DNA of 64,000 nt, from assembly GCF_024539815.1 (NCBI RefSeq), contig NZ_JAHHIU010000089.1, positions 28,141-92,140 on the forward strand. Reading direction: 5' to 3'. The position numbers and the translations under genes are program-made. Below the pieces are notes generated by a model. The model saw nothing but the letters and a program-made list of their open reading frames with translations. It was not told the origin of the DNA and made no database searches. Below are positions 18,127-27,221 of the stretch, in pieces (position 1 is the first letter of the stretch; every line of letters begins with the position of its first letter). The DNA is from Streptomyces hayashii. Lineage in GTDB: Bacteria; Actinomycetota; Actinomycetes; Streptomycetales; Streptomycetaceae.

Positions 18127-19262
18127 GCGCTCTGCTCCTTCGGGGGCGTGGGGGTGTCCCCCACGAAGCCCAGTACGTCACGGACCGCGTCGAGGAACGC
18201 GTCGTTCTCTTCGGGGGTTCCGGCGGTCACCCGCAGCCAGCCGGGCACGCCGTTGTCCCGGACCAGGACGCCGCGGTCGAGGATCTGCTGCCAGACGGCG
18301 TGGGCGTCGTCGAACCGTCCGAACTGCACGAAGTTGGCGTCGGACGCCGTGACCTCGTAACCGGCGGCGAGCAGCTCGCTCACCAGCCGGTCGCGCTCCG
18401 ACTTCAGCTGCTCGACGTACTTCAGCAGCGTGCCGGTGTGCTCCAGCGCGGCCAGCGCGGTCGCCTGGGTGACGGCCGACAGGTGGTACGGCAGCCGCAC
18501 GAGCTGCACGGCGTCCACGACCGCCGGATGCGCGGCGAGGTAGCCGAGGCGCAGTCCCGCCGCGCCGAAGGCCTTCGACATCGTCCGCGAGACGACGAGA
18601 TTCGGCCGTCCTTCGAGCAGCGGCAGCAGTGACGCGCTGTGGCTGAACTCGACGTAGGCCTCGTCGACGACGACCATCGACGGTTTCGCCGCCTGGGCGG
18701 CCTCGTACAGGGCGAGGACCGTCTCGGCGGGGACCGCGGTGCCGGTGGGGTTGTTGGGGGTGGTGACGAAGACGACGTCCGGGCGGTGCTCGGCGATGGC
18801 CTTCTCGGCCGCCGCGAGGTCGACGGTGAAGTCCTCGTTGCGGGGGCCGGAGATCCAGCCGGTCCCGGTGCCGCGCGCGATGAGCCCGTGCATCGAGTAC
18901 GACGGCTCGAAGCCGATCGCCGTGCGGCCGGGCCCGCCGAAGGTCTGCAACAGCTGCTGGAGGACCTCGTTGGAGCCGTTGGCGGCCCATACCTCGGCCG
19001 GGCCGACCGTGTGCCCCGTCGTGTCGGTGAGGTACTCCGCGAGCCGGGTGCGCAGCTCGACGGCGTCCCGGTCCGGGTAGCGGTTGAGGTGGCGGGCGGC
19101 CTCGCGCACCCGCTCGGCGATCCGCTCGACCAGCGCCTCGGGCAGCGGGTAGGGGTTCTCGTTGGTGTTCAGCCGCACGGGGACGTCGAGCTGCGGCGCG
19201 CCGTAGGGGGACTTGCCGCGCAGTTCGTCGCGTACGGGGAGATCGTCGATTCCGATGTTCAC
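18123..19262 (-). CDS. hisC: Histidinol-phosphate aminotransferase
   Basis: PLP aminotransferase converting imidazole acetol phosphate to histidinol phosphate. 379 residues of fold type I. The PLP lysine is in [17 protein letters not shown], the LNTNENPY substrate segment is near the N-terminus, and TTPNNPTG and DEAYVEF are present. The GTG at 19260-19262 overlaps the hisD stop (GTGA); longer frames upstream are antisense-type noise across hisD. Confidence 0.96.
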   Translation of the reverse strand: MNIGIDDLPVRDELRGKSPYGAPQLDVPVRLNTNENPYPLPEALVERIAERVREAARHLNRYPDRDAVELRTRLAEYLTDTTGHTVGPAEVWAANGSNEVLQQLLQTFGGPGRTAIGFEPSYSMHGLIARGTGTGWISGPRNEDFTVDLAAAEKAIAEHRPDVVFVTTPNNPTGTAVPAETVLALYEAAQAAKPSMVVVDEAYVEFSHSASLLPLLEGRPNLVVSRTMSKAFGAAGLRLGYLAAHPAVVDAVQLVRLPYHLSAVTQATALAALEHTGTLLKYVEQLKSERDRLVSELLAAGYEVTASDANFVQFGRFDDAHAVWQQILDRGVLVRDNGVPGWLRVTAGTPEENDAFLDAVRDVLGFVGDTPTPPKEQSA

Positions 19263-20584
19263 TGGACCGTCGGCACCTTCCACCCGAACCTCGCCTTGAT
19301 CGCCGCGCCGTGCGCCGGCAGATCCTCCGCCTCCGCCAGCGTCACCACGTGGTGGGCGACGTCGGCGAGTGCCTCGCGCGTGTAGTCGACGATGTGGATG
19401 CCCCGCAGGAAGGACTGCACGGACAGCCCGGAGGAGTGGCAGGCGCAGCCGCCCGTGGGCAGGACGTGATTGGACCCGGCGGCGTAGTCGCCGAGGGAGA
19501 CCGGCGCCCAGGGGCCGACGAAGATCGCGCCCGCGTTCCTGACCCGGTCGGCCACGGCCGCGGCGTCGGCGGTCTGGATCTCCAGGTGCTCGGCGCCGTA
19601 CGCGTCGACGACCCGAAGGCCCTCTTCGACGCCGTCGACGAGCACGATCGCCGACTGCCGGCCGGCGAGCGCGGGGAGGATCCGGTCGTCGACGTGCCGG
19701 GTGGCCGCGATCTGCGGCTCCAGCTCCTTCTCGACGGCGTCCGCCAGTTCCACGGAGTCGGTGACCAGGACGGCGGCGGCCAGCGGGTCGTGCTCGGCCT
19801 GGCTGATCAGGTCGGAGGCGACGTGCACCGGGTCGGCGGTGGAGTCGGCGAGGACCGCGATCTCGGTCGGGCCGGCCTCGGCGTCGATGCCGATCCTGCC
19901 CGCGAAGTAGCGCTTGGCGGCGGCCACCCAGATGTTGCCGGGGCCGGTGACCATGTTCACCGGCGCGCAGGACTCGGTGCCGTGGGCGAACATGGCGACC
20001 GCGGTGGCGCCGCCGGCCGCGTACACCTCGTCGACGCCGAGCAGCGCGCACGCGGCGAGGATCGTCGGGTGGGGGAGGCCGCCGAACTCGACCTGCGGCG
20101 GCGAGGCCAGCGCGATCGACTCGACGCCCGCCTCCTGGGCCGGTACGGCGTTCATGATCACCGACGACGGGTAGACCGACCGGCCGCCGGGCGCGTACAG
20201 CCCGACCCGCCCGACCGGAACCCACTTCTCGGTCACCGAGCCGCCGGGCACGACCTGGGTGGTGTGCGTGGTGCGGCGCTGCGCGCGGTGGACGAGGCGG
20301 GCCCGGCGGACGGACTCCTCCAGGGCAGCGCGCACGGCCGGGTCGAGCTGCTCCAGCGCGTCGGCGATCGCCCGCGCGGGCACCCGTACGGATTCCAGCC
20401 GCACCCCGTCGAACTTCTCCGCGAAGTCGATCAGCGCCGCGTCGCCCCGATGATGCACGGCCTCGCAGATCGGACGCACCTTCTCCAGGGCGGCCGAGAC
20501 GTCGAAGTCGGCTCGGGGCAGCAGGTCGCGCAGGGCGGGGCCCTCGGGGAGGGCGTCGCCGCGCAGATCGATTCGGGAGATCAC
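19259..20584 (-). CDS. hisD: Histidinol dehydrogenase
   Basis: Zn enzyme that oxidises L-histidinol to histidine in two NAD-dependent steps. 441 residues, the usual length. Seen: [12 protein letters not shown], the SQAEHDP zinc-site segment and the ends [13 protein letters not shown] and VVTLAEAE. The GTG at 20582-20584 ([10 protein letters not shown]) is the conserved start; residues further upstream run into the promoter. First gene of the his operon, divergent from the gene at 20752, with an inverted repeat between them. Confidence 0.96.
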   Translation of the reverse strand: MISRIDLRGDALPEGPALRDLLPRADFDVSAALEKVRPICEAVHHRGDAALIDFAEKFDGVRLESVRVPARAIADALEQLDPAVRAALEESVRRARLVHRAQRRTTHTTQVVPGGSVTEKWVPVGRVGLYAPGGRSVYPSSVIMNAVPAQEAGVESIALASPPQVEFGGLPHPTILAACALLGVDEVYAAGGATAVAMFAHGTESCAPVNMVTGPGNIWVAAAKRYFAGRIGIDAEAGPTEIAVLADSTADPVHVASDLISQAEHDPLAAAVLVTDSVELADAVEKELEPQIAATRHVDDRILPALAGRQSAIVLVDGVEEGLRVVDAYGAEHLEIQTADAAAVADRVRNAGAIFVGPWAPVSLGDYAAGSNHVLPTGGCACHSSGLSVQSFLRGIHIVDYTREALADVAHHVVTLAEAEDLPAHGAAIKARFGWKVPTVQ

Positions 20585-20625
20585 GTGGTCAATTCTCTCA
20601 GACCGGGATCGGGGGTCGTCCGCGC

Positions 20626-20642
20626 GTATCAATGGCTGATAC
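20626..20642. promoter_or_regulatory. Inverted repeat in the hisD divergent promoter region
   Basis: GTATCA, 5-base spacer, TGATAC, a perfect 6-5-6 palindrome 42 bases upstream of the hisD GTG and 110 bases from the divergent start. Typical operator geometry; the regulator is unknown. Confidence 0.5.
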
Positions 20643-20751
20643 AGAACATGGCCGGAATCCGGAAGATCCTCTTCGGGTCCGGCGTCCGGGGGCCGTTCAC
20701 CGGGCATGAACAGCTGTGCGAAAGCAGTGAGTGAGGAGAGGGGCGCGTGGA

Positions 20752-22341
20752 GTGACCGAGGGGGCGGGCATCCGAACGGGGGACGACGCCGGGGATCTGC
20801 CGGACGATCTGACCGCCGCCGAGGCCGGCATGTGGCAGGCCTTCCGCAACGGCAGCGTGTACGACCTGAGCAGCGGGGACACGGTCGTGGACGATCCGCA
20901 CGGCGGGCATCCGTGGGGCGCGGCGCGCACCGTGCGGGCGCGGATCGTCGCCTGGCTGCTGCTGGCCGGGCCGCCCGCGCTGGCCGGCCGGGTGGCCTCG
21001 CTGAAGCTCGCCGGCGTGCAGATCAGCGGTTCCCTGGATCTCGCGGGCGGCACGGTGGTGCCGTACGTGGAGATGAAGCGCTGCCGCTTCGAGCGCGAGG
21101 TGCGGCTGCCGGAGGCGCGGTTCACGACCCTGCGCATGGTGGACTGCTCGGTGCCCCGGCTGGAGGCCGCCCGACTGCACACCGAGGGCGATCTGCATCT
21201 GCCCCGCTGCCGCTTCCACAACGGCGTCCGGCTCACCGACGCGCACATCGGCACGGACCTGCTGCTCAACCAGGCGATCGTCTACCGCGACCGCACGGGC
21301 CGTTCGATCGCCGCCGACGGCATGACGGTCGGCCAGGACCTGCAGGCCGAGCTGCTGGAGTCGCACGGCGAGCTCAGTCTGCGCAGCGCCAAGGTCGGGG
21401 TCTCGCTGAGCCTGCGCGGGGCCCGGCTGGCCAACCCCTACACGCGGCTGGCGCTGAACGCGCCCCAGCTCACCGTGGAGCGCTCGCTGTATCTGACCCC
21501 GGCCGGCGTCGGCGGGCAGGCGCTCAGCGGCACGACCCCCGCGCGCGGGACGCGCATCCAGCGCTTCGAGTGCCGGGGCGGGGTGCGTCTGGACGACGGC
21601 CGGTTCGGGGACGCGGTGGACCTGGAGCGGGCCCGGTTCGTCCTCACGGACGACCAGGAGCTGTCGCTGCGCCGGGTCCAGACGTCCGAACTGCGCTTCC
21701 TCGGGGAACAGCCGAGGCGCGGCAAGGTCGTGCTGTCCGGCGCGCGGGTGGTCAACCTGGTGGACCGGGCGAGCGCGTGGCCGGGCCCCGGGAGTCTGCA
21801 CATGGGCGGCTTCTCGTACGAGAACCTGGTGCCGCAGGGCCCGTTCCCGCTGGCGGAGCGGCTGCGCTGGGTGGCCGCCGCGACCGCCGAGTACGCGCCG
21901 GAGCCGTACGAGCGGCTGGCGGCGGTGCTGCGGGCCGGGGGCGAGGACGAGGACGCCCGCGAGGTCCTGCTGGCCAAGCAGCGCCGCCGGCGCGAGACGC
22001 TGCCGCCGGCCGCGAAGCTCTGGGGTTACGCGCAGGACTGGACGGTCGCCTACGGGTACCGGCCGGGACGGGCGGCGGTGTGGATGGCGGTGCTGTGGGC
22101 CGCGAGCTCGCTGGCCTTCGCGCACGCCGCGCATCCGGCCGTCGACCCCGGGGGGCATCCGCCCTGGAACCCGGCCCTGTTCGCCCTGGACCTGCTGCTG
22201 CCGGTCATCGATCTGGGGCAGGTCGGCCAGTGGCAGCTGCACGGGGGCTGGCAGTGGCTGTCGACGGCGCTGATCCTGCTGGGCTGGATCCTGGCGACGG
22301 CGGTGGCGGCCGGCGCGACGCGGCTGCTGCGCCGCGGCTGA
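20752..22341 (+). CDS. Repeat-rich membrane protein of unknown function
   Basis: 529 residues from GTG 20752, preceded by GAGGAGAGG. Residues about 75-370 contain many irregular repeats alternating short hydrophobic pairs with charged turns (for example [19 protein letters not shown], then similar [12 protein letters not shown]), which looks like a right-handed beta-helix of the pentapeptide-repeat type. After a helical stretch (375-430) come three to four hydrophobic segments (about 440-525) that would anchor it in the membrane. Relatives are, I recall, labelled membrane-associated oxidoreductase, but I see no nucleotide or flavin motif to support that. It is divergent from hisD. Confidence 0.7.
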   Translation: MTEGAGIRTGDDAGDLPDDLTAAEAGMWQAFRNGSVYDLSSGDTVVDDPHGGHPWGAARTVRARIVAWLLLAGPPALAGRVASLKLAGVQISGSLDLAGGTVVPYVEMKRCRFEREVRLPEARFTTLRMVDCSVPRLEAARLHTEGDLHLPRCRFHNGVRLTDAHIGTDLLLNQAIVYRDRTGRSIAADGMTVGQDLQAELLESHGELSLRSAKVGVSLSLRGARLANPYTRLALNAPQLTVERSLYLTPAGVGGQALSGTTPARGTRIQRFECRGGVRLDDGRFGDAVDLERARFVLTDDQELSLRRVQTSELRFLGEQPRRGKVVLSGARVVNLVDRASAWPGPGSLHMGGFSYENLVPQGPFPLAERLRWVAAATAEYAPEPYERLAAVLRAGGEDEDAREVLLAKQRRRRETLPPAAKLWGYAQDWTVAYGYRPGRAAVWMAVLWAASSLAFAHAAHPAVDPGGHPPWNPALFALDLLLPVIDLGQVGQWQLHGGWQWLSTALILLGWILATAVAAGATRLLRRG

Positions 22342-22414
22342 CGGCGGGCGCGGGACGGCTCCCGCCGACCGGCCTCCCCGCTCCCCCGGACCCGGCCGCA
22401 GGACCGTTTGCATT

Positions 22415-22444
22415 TTACCTTCCCTTGGCCTGGCGGCGTACAAC
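22415..22444 (+). promoter_or_regulatory. Candidate promoter for the gene at 22497
   Basis: TTACCT, 18 bases, TACAAC in a stretch that is AT-rich for this genome, about 50 bases before the ATG. Seen by eye only. Confidence 0.3.
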
Positions 22445-22496
22445 TTTCCACAGGTTGCCCGCACCCTCTGGCGCGATCTGAACCTGCGGCTTTTCA

Positions 22497-23549
22497 ATGG
22501 TCGGCACCATGGCTCTGCTGCCCCCCTTCATCCGCGCCTCCCGGACGTCCCGGACGTCCCGGACGGCACGGTACGTCGCCCCCCACAGCGCCGCCGGGCT
22601 CCCCGCCGACGACGAGGTGCTCCTCGACGTGCCGGACGACCGGCTCGGCCCCGCGCTGGTCGCGGCCGGGCTGGGCGCCTACGCCCCCGCCGCCGAACTG
22701 CTGCTTCGCACCCGCGAACGCGCCGAGTGGGAGTACCGCGACCGGTACGCCACCCGGCTGGCGTCCTTCGCCCGCTCCCGCCCGGAGTGGTTCGAGGACT
22801 GGCGCGCCGCCGCCCCGCGCGACCCCGACGTCCTGCTCGTCTCCGCACAGCTGGCCGTGGCCCGCGCCTGGGACTCGCCGGCCCGGGCCGAGCTGCTGCG
22901 CGAGGTGAGCCCGCTGATCACGGCGGCAGCGCAGAGCGACGTCCGCGACCCGGTGCCGTGGCGGATCGCCCTGGACCACGCCCGCGGCACACGTGCCGGC
23001 CACAAGTACTTCGGCGAGCTGTGGGCGGCCGCGGTGCGCCGCGCCCCGCACCACTACGGCTGCCATGTGGCCGCCAAGCGCTATCTGGCCGAGTCCTGGC
23101 ACGGCTCGCACCGCGAGTGCTTCGACTTCGCCGACCGGGCGGCGCAGGACGCGCCGGACGGCTCCCTCGTCCAGGCGCTGCCGGCCCGGGCGGCCCTCGC
23201 CTACCTGACCGACGGCTGCGGCCCCGAGGTGCCGCGCGAACGGCTGGACGCGGCCGCCGACCGGGCCGTCGCGCTGTCGGCCCGCTTCCCTGCCGCCGAC
23301 CCGTGGCCGGCCGAGATCCGCAACGTGCTGACGTACGTCCTGGTCCGTCTCGACCGCCGCGACGAGGCTCTGGCCCAACTGCGCCTGATCGGCCCCTACG
23401 CCACGTCCTTCCCCTGGGACCGGCTGTCGGACGACCCTCTCGGCCACTTCCTCGCGGTCCGCGAGGAAGTGCGCTCGGGACCGTCCGAGCAGCCCCCCTG
23501 GCATCCAGGGAATGGGCACGGCGGACGAGCCCGTCCCCTGGACCACTAG
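22497..23549 (+). CDS. Conserved hypothetical protein, probably TPR-like helical
   Basis: Up to 350 residues from ATG 22497, or 346 from ATG 22509; neither has a clear ribosome site. A short basic N-terminus carries a triple RTS repeat (nine-base DNA repeat at about 22540-22562). The rest is Ala/Leu/Arg/Trp-rich and helical, with phrases such as PDVLLVSAQLAVARAW and WRIALDHARG that resemble tetratricopeptide helices. No signal peptide or catalytic motif is visible. It ends 11 bases before the Lon-domain gene and may be co-transcribed with it. Function unknown. Confidence 0.7.
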   Translation: MVGTMALLPPFIRASRTSRTSRTARYVAPHSAAGLPADDEVLLDVPDDRLGPALVAAGLGAYAPAAELLLRTRERAEWEYRDRYATRLASFARSRPEWFEDWRAAAPRDPDVLLVSAQLAVARAWDSPARAELLREVSPLITAAAQSDVRDPVPWRIALDHARGTRAGHKYFGELWAAAVRRAPHHYGCHVAAKRYLAESWHGSHRECFDFADRAAQDAPDGSLVQALPARAALAYLTDGCGPEVPRERLDAAADRAVALSARFPAADPWPAEIRNVLTYVLVRLDRRDEALAQLRLIGPYATSFPWDRLSDDPLGHFLAVREEVRSGPSEQPPWHPGNGHGGRARPLDH

Positions 23550-23560
23550 GCTTCTGCGTC

Positions 23561-24301
23561 GTGACCACCGTCCGTCTGCCGCTCTTCCCCCTGAACTCGG
23601 TGTTGTTCCCGGGACTCGTGCTCCCGCTCAACGTCTTCGAGGAGCGTTATCGCGCCATGATGCGCGATCTGCTGAAGACCCCCGAGGACGAATCGCGCCG
23701 GTTCGCCGTCGTCGCCATCCGCGACGGCCACGAGGTGGCGCCCAGCTCCCCGGGCCTGCCCGACCAGACGGCGCTGCCCGAGCGCGGCCCCGCGGCCGGT
23801 TTCGGCGACGACCCGCTCAAGGCCTTCCACGGCATCGGGTGCGTGGCCGACGCGGCGACGGTCCGCGAGCGGGCCGACGGCACCTTCGAGGTCCTGGCGA
23901 CCGGCACGACCCGCGTGAAGCTCCTGTCGGTGGACGCCACGGGCCCGTTCCTGACGGCGGAGCTGCAGGAACTGCCCGAGGACCCGGGCGACGAGGCGGG
24001 CGCCCTCGCGGAGGGCGTGCTGCGGTCCTTCCGCCAGTACCAGAAGCGGCTGGCGGGCGCCCGCGAACGCTCGCTCACCACGGGCGCCGACCTCCCGGAC
24101 GACCCGTCGGTCGTGTCGTACCTGGTGGCCGCCGCGATGATGCTGGACACCCCCACCAAGCAGCGGCTCCTCCAGGCCCCGGACACGGCCTCCCGGCTGC
24201 GGGACGAGCTGACCCTGCTGCGCGCGGAGACGGCGATCATCCGCAACCTGCCCTCGCTGCCCGCGGCGGACCTGACCCGCGGCCCGACGAGTCTCAACTG
24301 A
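23561..24301 (+). CDS. Lon N-terminal-domain protein
   Basis: 246 residues, opening with RLPLFPLNSVLFPGLVLPLNVFE, the hallmark of the LON substrate-binding domain (PUA-like). The AAA+ and protease parts of Lon are absent, so it is not a protease. Stand-alone LON-domain proteins are widespread and their role is unclear, possibly substrate or peptide recognition. The GTG at 23561 lies 11 bases after the previous gene; the following YbaK gene starts 19 bases downstream. Longer frames through the previous gene are noise. Confidence 0.85.
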   Translation: MTTVRLPLFPLNSVLFPGLVLPLNVFEERYRAMMRDLLKTPEDESRRFAVVAIRDGHEVAPSSPGLPDQTALPERGPAAGFGDDPLKAFHGIGCVADAATVRERADGTFEVLATGTTRVKLLSVDATGPFLTAELQELPEDPGDEAGALAEGVLRSFRQYQKRLAGARERSLTTGADLPDDPSVVSYLVAAAMMLDTPTKQRLLQAPDTASRLRDELTLLRAETAIIRNLPSLPAADLTRGPTSLN

Positions 24302-24320
24302 CGTCACTAAGAAGGCCGAG

Positions 24321-24821
24321 ATGGCGAAGAAGTCGAAGAAGCAGCAGTCCGCGGGCACGCCCGCGACGGTGGCCCTGACGTCGGCCGGCGTGGACTTCAC
24401 GGTCCACGCCTACGAACACGACCCGAGCCACCCGTCGTACGGCGAGGAGGCGGCCCAGGCGATGGGCGTCTCCCCCGACCGCGTCTTCAAGACATTGGTC
24501 GCGGACGTGGACGGCGCCCTCACCGTGGCGGTCGTCCCGGTCGCCGGCTCCCTGGACCTGAAGGCCCTGGCGGCGGCCGTGGGCGGCAAGCGCGCGGCGA
24601 TGGCCGACCCCGCCCTGGCCGAACGCACCACGGGTTACGTCCGGGGCGGCATCTCCCCGCTGGGCCAGCGCAAGAAGCTCCCCACGGTCCTCGACGACTC
24701 GGCGACGGCCCACGCGACGATCTGCGTCTCGGCCGGCCGCAGGGGCCTGGAGGTGGAGCTCTCCCCGCAGGACCTGGCAGCGCTCACCTCGGCGGTGCTG
24801 TCGCCGATCGGCAGGGGCTGA
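24321..24821 (+). CDS. ybaK: YbaK-type Cys-tRNA(Pro) deacylase
   Basis: 166 residues of the YbaK/EbsC editing fold, which hydrolyses mischarged Cys-tRNA(Pro) in trans. Conserved items: the HDP of YEHDPSHPSYGEEAA, the lysine of VFKTLVADVDG (the catalytically important Lys of YbaK) and GYVRGGISPLGQRKKLPTV near residues 100-118. The basic N-terminus MAKKSKKQQ is an extension. It follows the Lon-domain gene closely in the same direction. Confidence 0.92.
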   Translation: MAKKSKKQQSAGTPATVALTSAGVDFTVHAYEHDPSHPSYGEEAAQAMGVSPDRVFKTLVADVDGALTVAVVPVAGSLDLKALAAAVGGKRAAMADPALAERTTGYVRGGISPLGQRKKLPTVLDDSATAHATICVSAGRRGLEVELSPQDLAALTSAVLSPIGRG

Positions 24822-25056
24822 GGCGCACACCGGCGCGAGCCGCGCACCGGACCGCCCCGGCGGCCTCCGGCGGGAGCCCCAGGGCGTCCCGCCACGACGG
24901 ATTCTCCGTGATCCTCTCGGAAGCAGCCGTTCAACTGCCGCCCTCGACGCCCCGGAGGCGGTCGGCTAGCTTGGCGAACCGCCGCTCCGTCGGTGAAAGC
25001 CGGTTCTCCACTGGTGGACGGCGCTTGTGAGGTTCACTTTCATGCGAGGGGGCACC

Positions 25057-25503
25057 ATGAGAATCCGCAATGCCATTTCCACGGCGGTCGTCGTGACGAC
25101 CGCCGCCGCCGGCATGATCACCGCGGCCGGCGGCCCGGCCCAGGCCGACTGGGTGCCGCCGTTCAGGAAATGCACGTCATTCGATCAGAACGGATTCAAG
25201 GGCGACGTCTGTGTGGACCGGGTCGGCCTCGGGCCACAGGAATTCCTCGGCCTGGGCCACATTCAGGCATTCCCCGGCAACTGCGCCGCATTCCGGGTCG
25301 ACGTCGTCGACCCCGACGGCACGGCGGTGCATTCCGTGAAGAACATTCCCTGCGCCGCCGGGACGGTCGGTACCGCTCGCTATCTCGCCGAGCTGCACGT
25401 GAACGGCAGGGCGTATGCCCGCCTGGTCAGCCTCGACAGCGCGGGAAACACACTGCTGTCGGTCAACTCCGAGATCATCGTCTCCCCGTTCGACCACCAC
25501 TGA
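25057..25503 (+). CDS. Small secreted protein of unknown function
   Basis: 148 residues from ATG 25057, which has GAGGGGG upstream; an earlier in-frame GTG at 25027 is less likely. A Sec signal peptide (positive MRIRN, then a hydrophobic Ala/Val stretch) ends in AQA before DWVPPF at about residue 30. The mature part is about 118 residues with four Cys spaced as two likely disulfides. Some codons (ATT, TCA, AAT) are less GC-biased than in neighbours. No family recognised. The 235 bases before it hold no other gene. Confidence 0.7.
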   Translation: MRIRNAISTAVVVTTAAAGMITAAGGPAQADWVPPFRKCTSFDQNGFKGDVCVDRVGLGPQEFLGLGHIQAFPGNCAAFRVDVVDPDGTAVHSVKNIPCAAGTVGTARYLAELHVNGRAYARLVSLDSAGNTLLSVNSEIIVSPFDHH

Positions 25504-25519
25504 GGGATCGAGGCGTGCG

Positions 25520-25545
25520 CCGGGTCCGCACCTGTGCGGACCCGG
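25520..25545. terminator. Bidirectional hairpin terminator
   Basis: 11-bp inverted repeat (25520-25530 with 25535-25545, loop CCTG) between two converging genes. Confidence 0.75.
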
Positions 25546-25554
25546 CGGACGCGC

Positions 25555-26259
25555 CTAGGCCGGAGGGGAACCGTCCAGGGGAGACCCGTACCCGTCCTTC
25601 GGGGGCGTCCCGTAGGGCCCGAAGTGCTCGGGGTCGCGGGGGCCGAACAGCGCCGTGAGCCCCAGATGCACCAGCGAGGCGGCGAGCGGCCAGGCGAGGA
25701 GCGCGCCCTTGGCCCCGAGCTTCAGCGGCGCGGAGAACGTCACTCCCTTGCCCGCCGCCCGCGCATGCGCGATCACGTCGGACTCGGGCCCGAGCCACAT
25801 CCCCAGCCGCCAGGCCAGCAGCGACCCGAGGAACCCGCCGACCGCGAGTCCGACGACCAGCGGCACTCCCCCGCGCCGCCGCCACAGGAACACCGCGACC
25901 GCGCTCACCGCGCCGCACGCGAGGGCCAGGAGGGTGAACGTCCCGTCCACCCCGATCGCCTGCTCGCCCTCGGTGTCCTTGAAGTAGACGACCCACTGCC
26001 CGTCCGCCACATCGCCGACGAGCGGCACGTTCGGGGCCAGCCACACCCACAGCAGCCCGAGCAGCGCCCCGGCGACGGCGACCGCGACCGTGATCACGGC
26101 GGCTTCGCGCAGTTCGGTCTTCATCCCGGGCCCGTCCTGTCCGTACGCGACGTCGTGCGGCGCGGCGGCCGCCCCCGCGTGCCCTGCGGGCGACGGCGGC
26201 CAGGCCTCGTGCGAAGACGGTTCGTGCGGCGGCGGAGGCGGAGTCAGCGGTGCGGTCAC
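25555..26259 (-). CDS. DUF2567 membrane protein
   Basis: 234 residues from GTG 26257-26259. A Pro-rich, disordered N-terminus of about 55 residues is followed by four hydrophobic segments; the loop after the first contains the conserved WLAPNVPLVGDVADGQWVVY, and a later loop has WRLGMWLGP. These fit the actinobacterial DUF2567 family as I recall it; function unknown. The C-terminus is short and Gly/Pro-rich. It lies downstream of the ABC exporter genes in the same direction, with about 34 bases between. Confidence 0.75.
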   Translation of the reverse strand: MTAPLTPPPPPHEPSSHEAWPPSPAGHAGAAAAPHDVAYGQDGPGMKTELREAAVITVAVAVAGALLGLLWVWLAPNVPLVGDVADGQWVVYFKDTEGEQAIGVDGTFTLLALACGAVSAVAVFLWRRRGGVPLVVGLAVGGFLGSLLAWRLGMWLGPESDVIAHARAAGKGVTFSAPLKLGAKGALLAWPLAASLVHLGLTALFGPRDPEHFGPYGTPPKDGYGSPLDGSPPA

Positions 26260-26293
26260 CCTGACATCGTGCCAGGCCCGCCCGAGCCGCGCG

Positions 26294-27118
26294 TCACCGG
26301 ACGGCGGCCCGGCGGTACGCCCAGGTGGCGACGGCGAGCGAGACGACGCCCACGCCCGCGCACACGGCGAGGTCGCCGAGCACGAACGCCCAGTCGGGAT
26401 CCGCCCCGAAGGTCCGGGCGAACGCCTCGACCCCGTACGTCGACGGCAGCAGGTCACGGGCGAAGCGCACGGCCTCCGGCATCCGGTCCGGCGGCAGCAC
26501 GCCCAGCAGCAGCGCGGCCGACATGCCCAGCTGACCGAGCACCGTGGCCAGCTCCGGCCGCGGCGCCAGCAGTCCGAAGGCCGCGCCGAGGCCGGACAGG
26601 GCGGCGCCGGCCAGCGGGATCACGGCCGCGAGCACCCACAGATGGGTCAGGGGCAGCCCGAACAGCACGCACCCGAACACGGCGGTCACCAGCGTGCCGG
26701 GCACCGTGAAGGAGGCGTACGCGCCCGCCGCCCCCAGCACCACGGCCGCGGGCGGCACGGGCAGCGTCGCGTAGTGGTCCAGGCCCCCGCTCGCCCGCAG
26801 CTGCCCGAAGTACTGGGCGAGCAGGTTCAGCGCGACGAAGGCGACGACCAGCACCGCGGACCCCGCCACCACGGACTCCGCCTCGTGTCCTCCGTCGACC
26901 ACGCCCCGCATCATGATCAGGATGCCGACGGACTGGAAGGTCGCCACGAACAGCAGCGGGATGCGCGCCACCCGGGCCCGGGACAGCTGAGCCCGGTACA
27001 CGGCCACGAGCGACGGCCACAGCCGGGCGCGCGGCGCGAGCTCGGCGGCGCCGGTGCGGGCGGCCGGCGCGACGGCCCGGGCGCCGCCCGGCAGAACCTC
27101 GGCGGGTACGACACTCAC
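26294..27118 (-). CDS. ABC-2 type transporter permease
   Basis: 274 residues with six hydrophobic segments and a cytosolic N-terminus, the ABC2_membrane layout of drug or lipid exporters. The start is the GTG at 27116-27118, preceded by GAGGAG; longer frames cross the ATPase gene and are noise. The ATP-binding partner is the gene at 27222-28241, 103 bases upstream and in the same direction. The segment ending in DRMPEAVRFARDLLPSTYGVEA matches the late extracellular loop of the family. The substrate is unknown. Confidence 0.85.
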   Translation of the reverse strand: MSVVPAEVLPGGARAVAPAARTGAAELAPRARLWPSLVAVYRAQLSRARVARIPLLFVATFQSVGILIMMRGVVDGGHEAESVVAGSAVLVVAFVALNLLAQYFGQLRASGGLDHYATLPVPPAAVVLGAAGAYASFTVPGTLVTAVFGCVLFGLPLTHLWVLAAVIPLAGAALSGLGAAFGLLAPRPELATVLGQLGMSAALLLGVLPPDRMPEAVRFARDLLPSTYGVEAFARTFGADPDWAFVLGDLAVCAGVGVVSLAVATWAYRRAAVR

Positions 27119-27221
27119 GTGGCGCTGCTCCTCTTCCCTACGGTTCTCATACCGTCCCATACGGCCCCGCCGGCCCGCCCGCTCATGCCGACGCACCTCG
27201 CGCCCTCCGTCGCCCGCGCGC

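Noticed and set aside
24822..25056. Promoter or small gene before the secreted protein
   Set aside because: A TAGCTT could be a -10, but no matching -35 and no coding frame were found.
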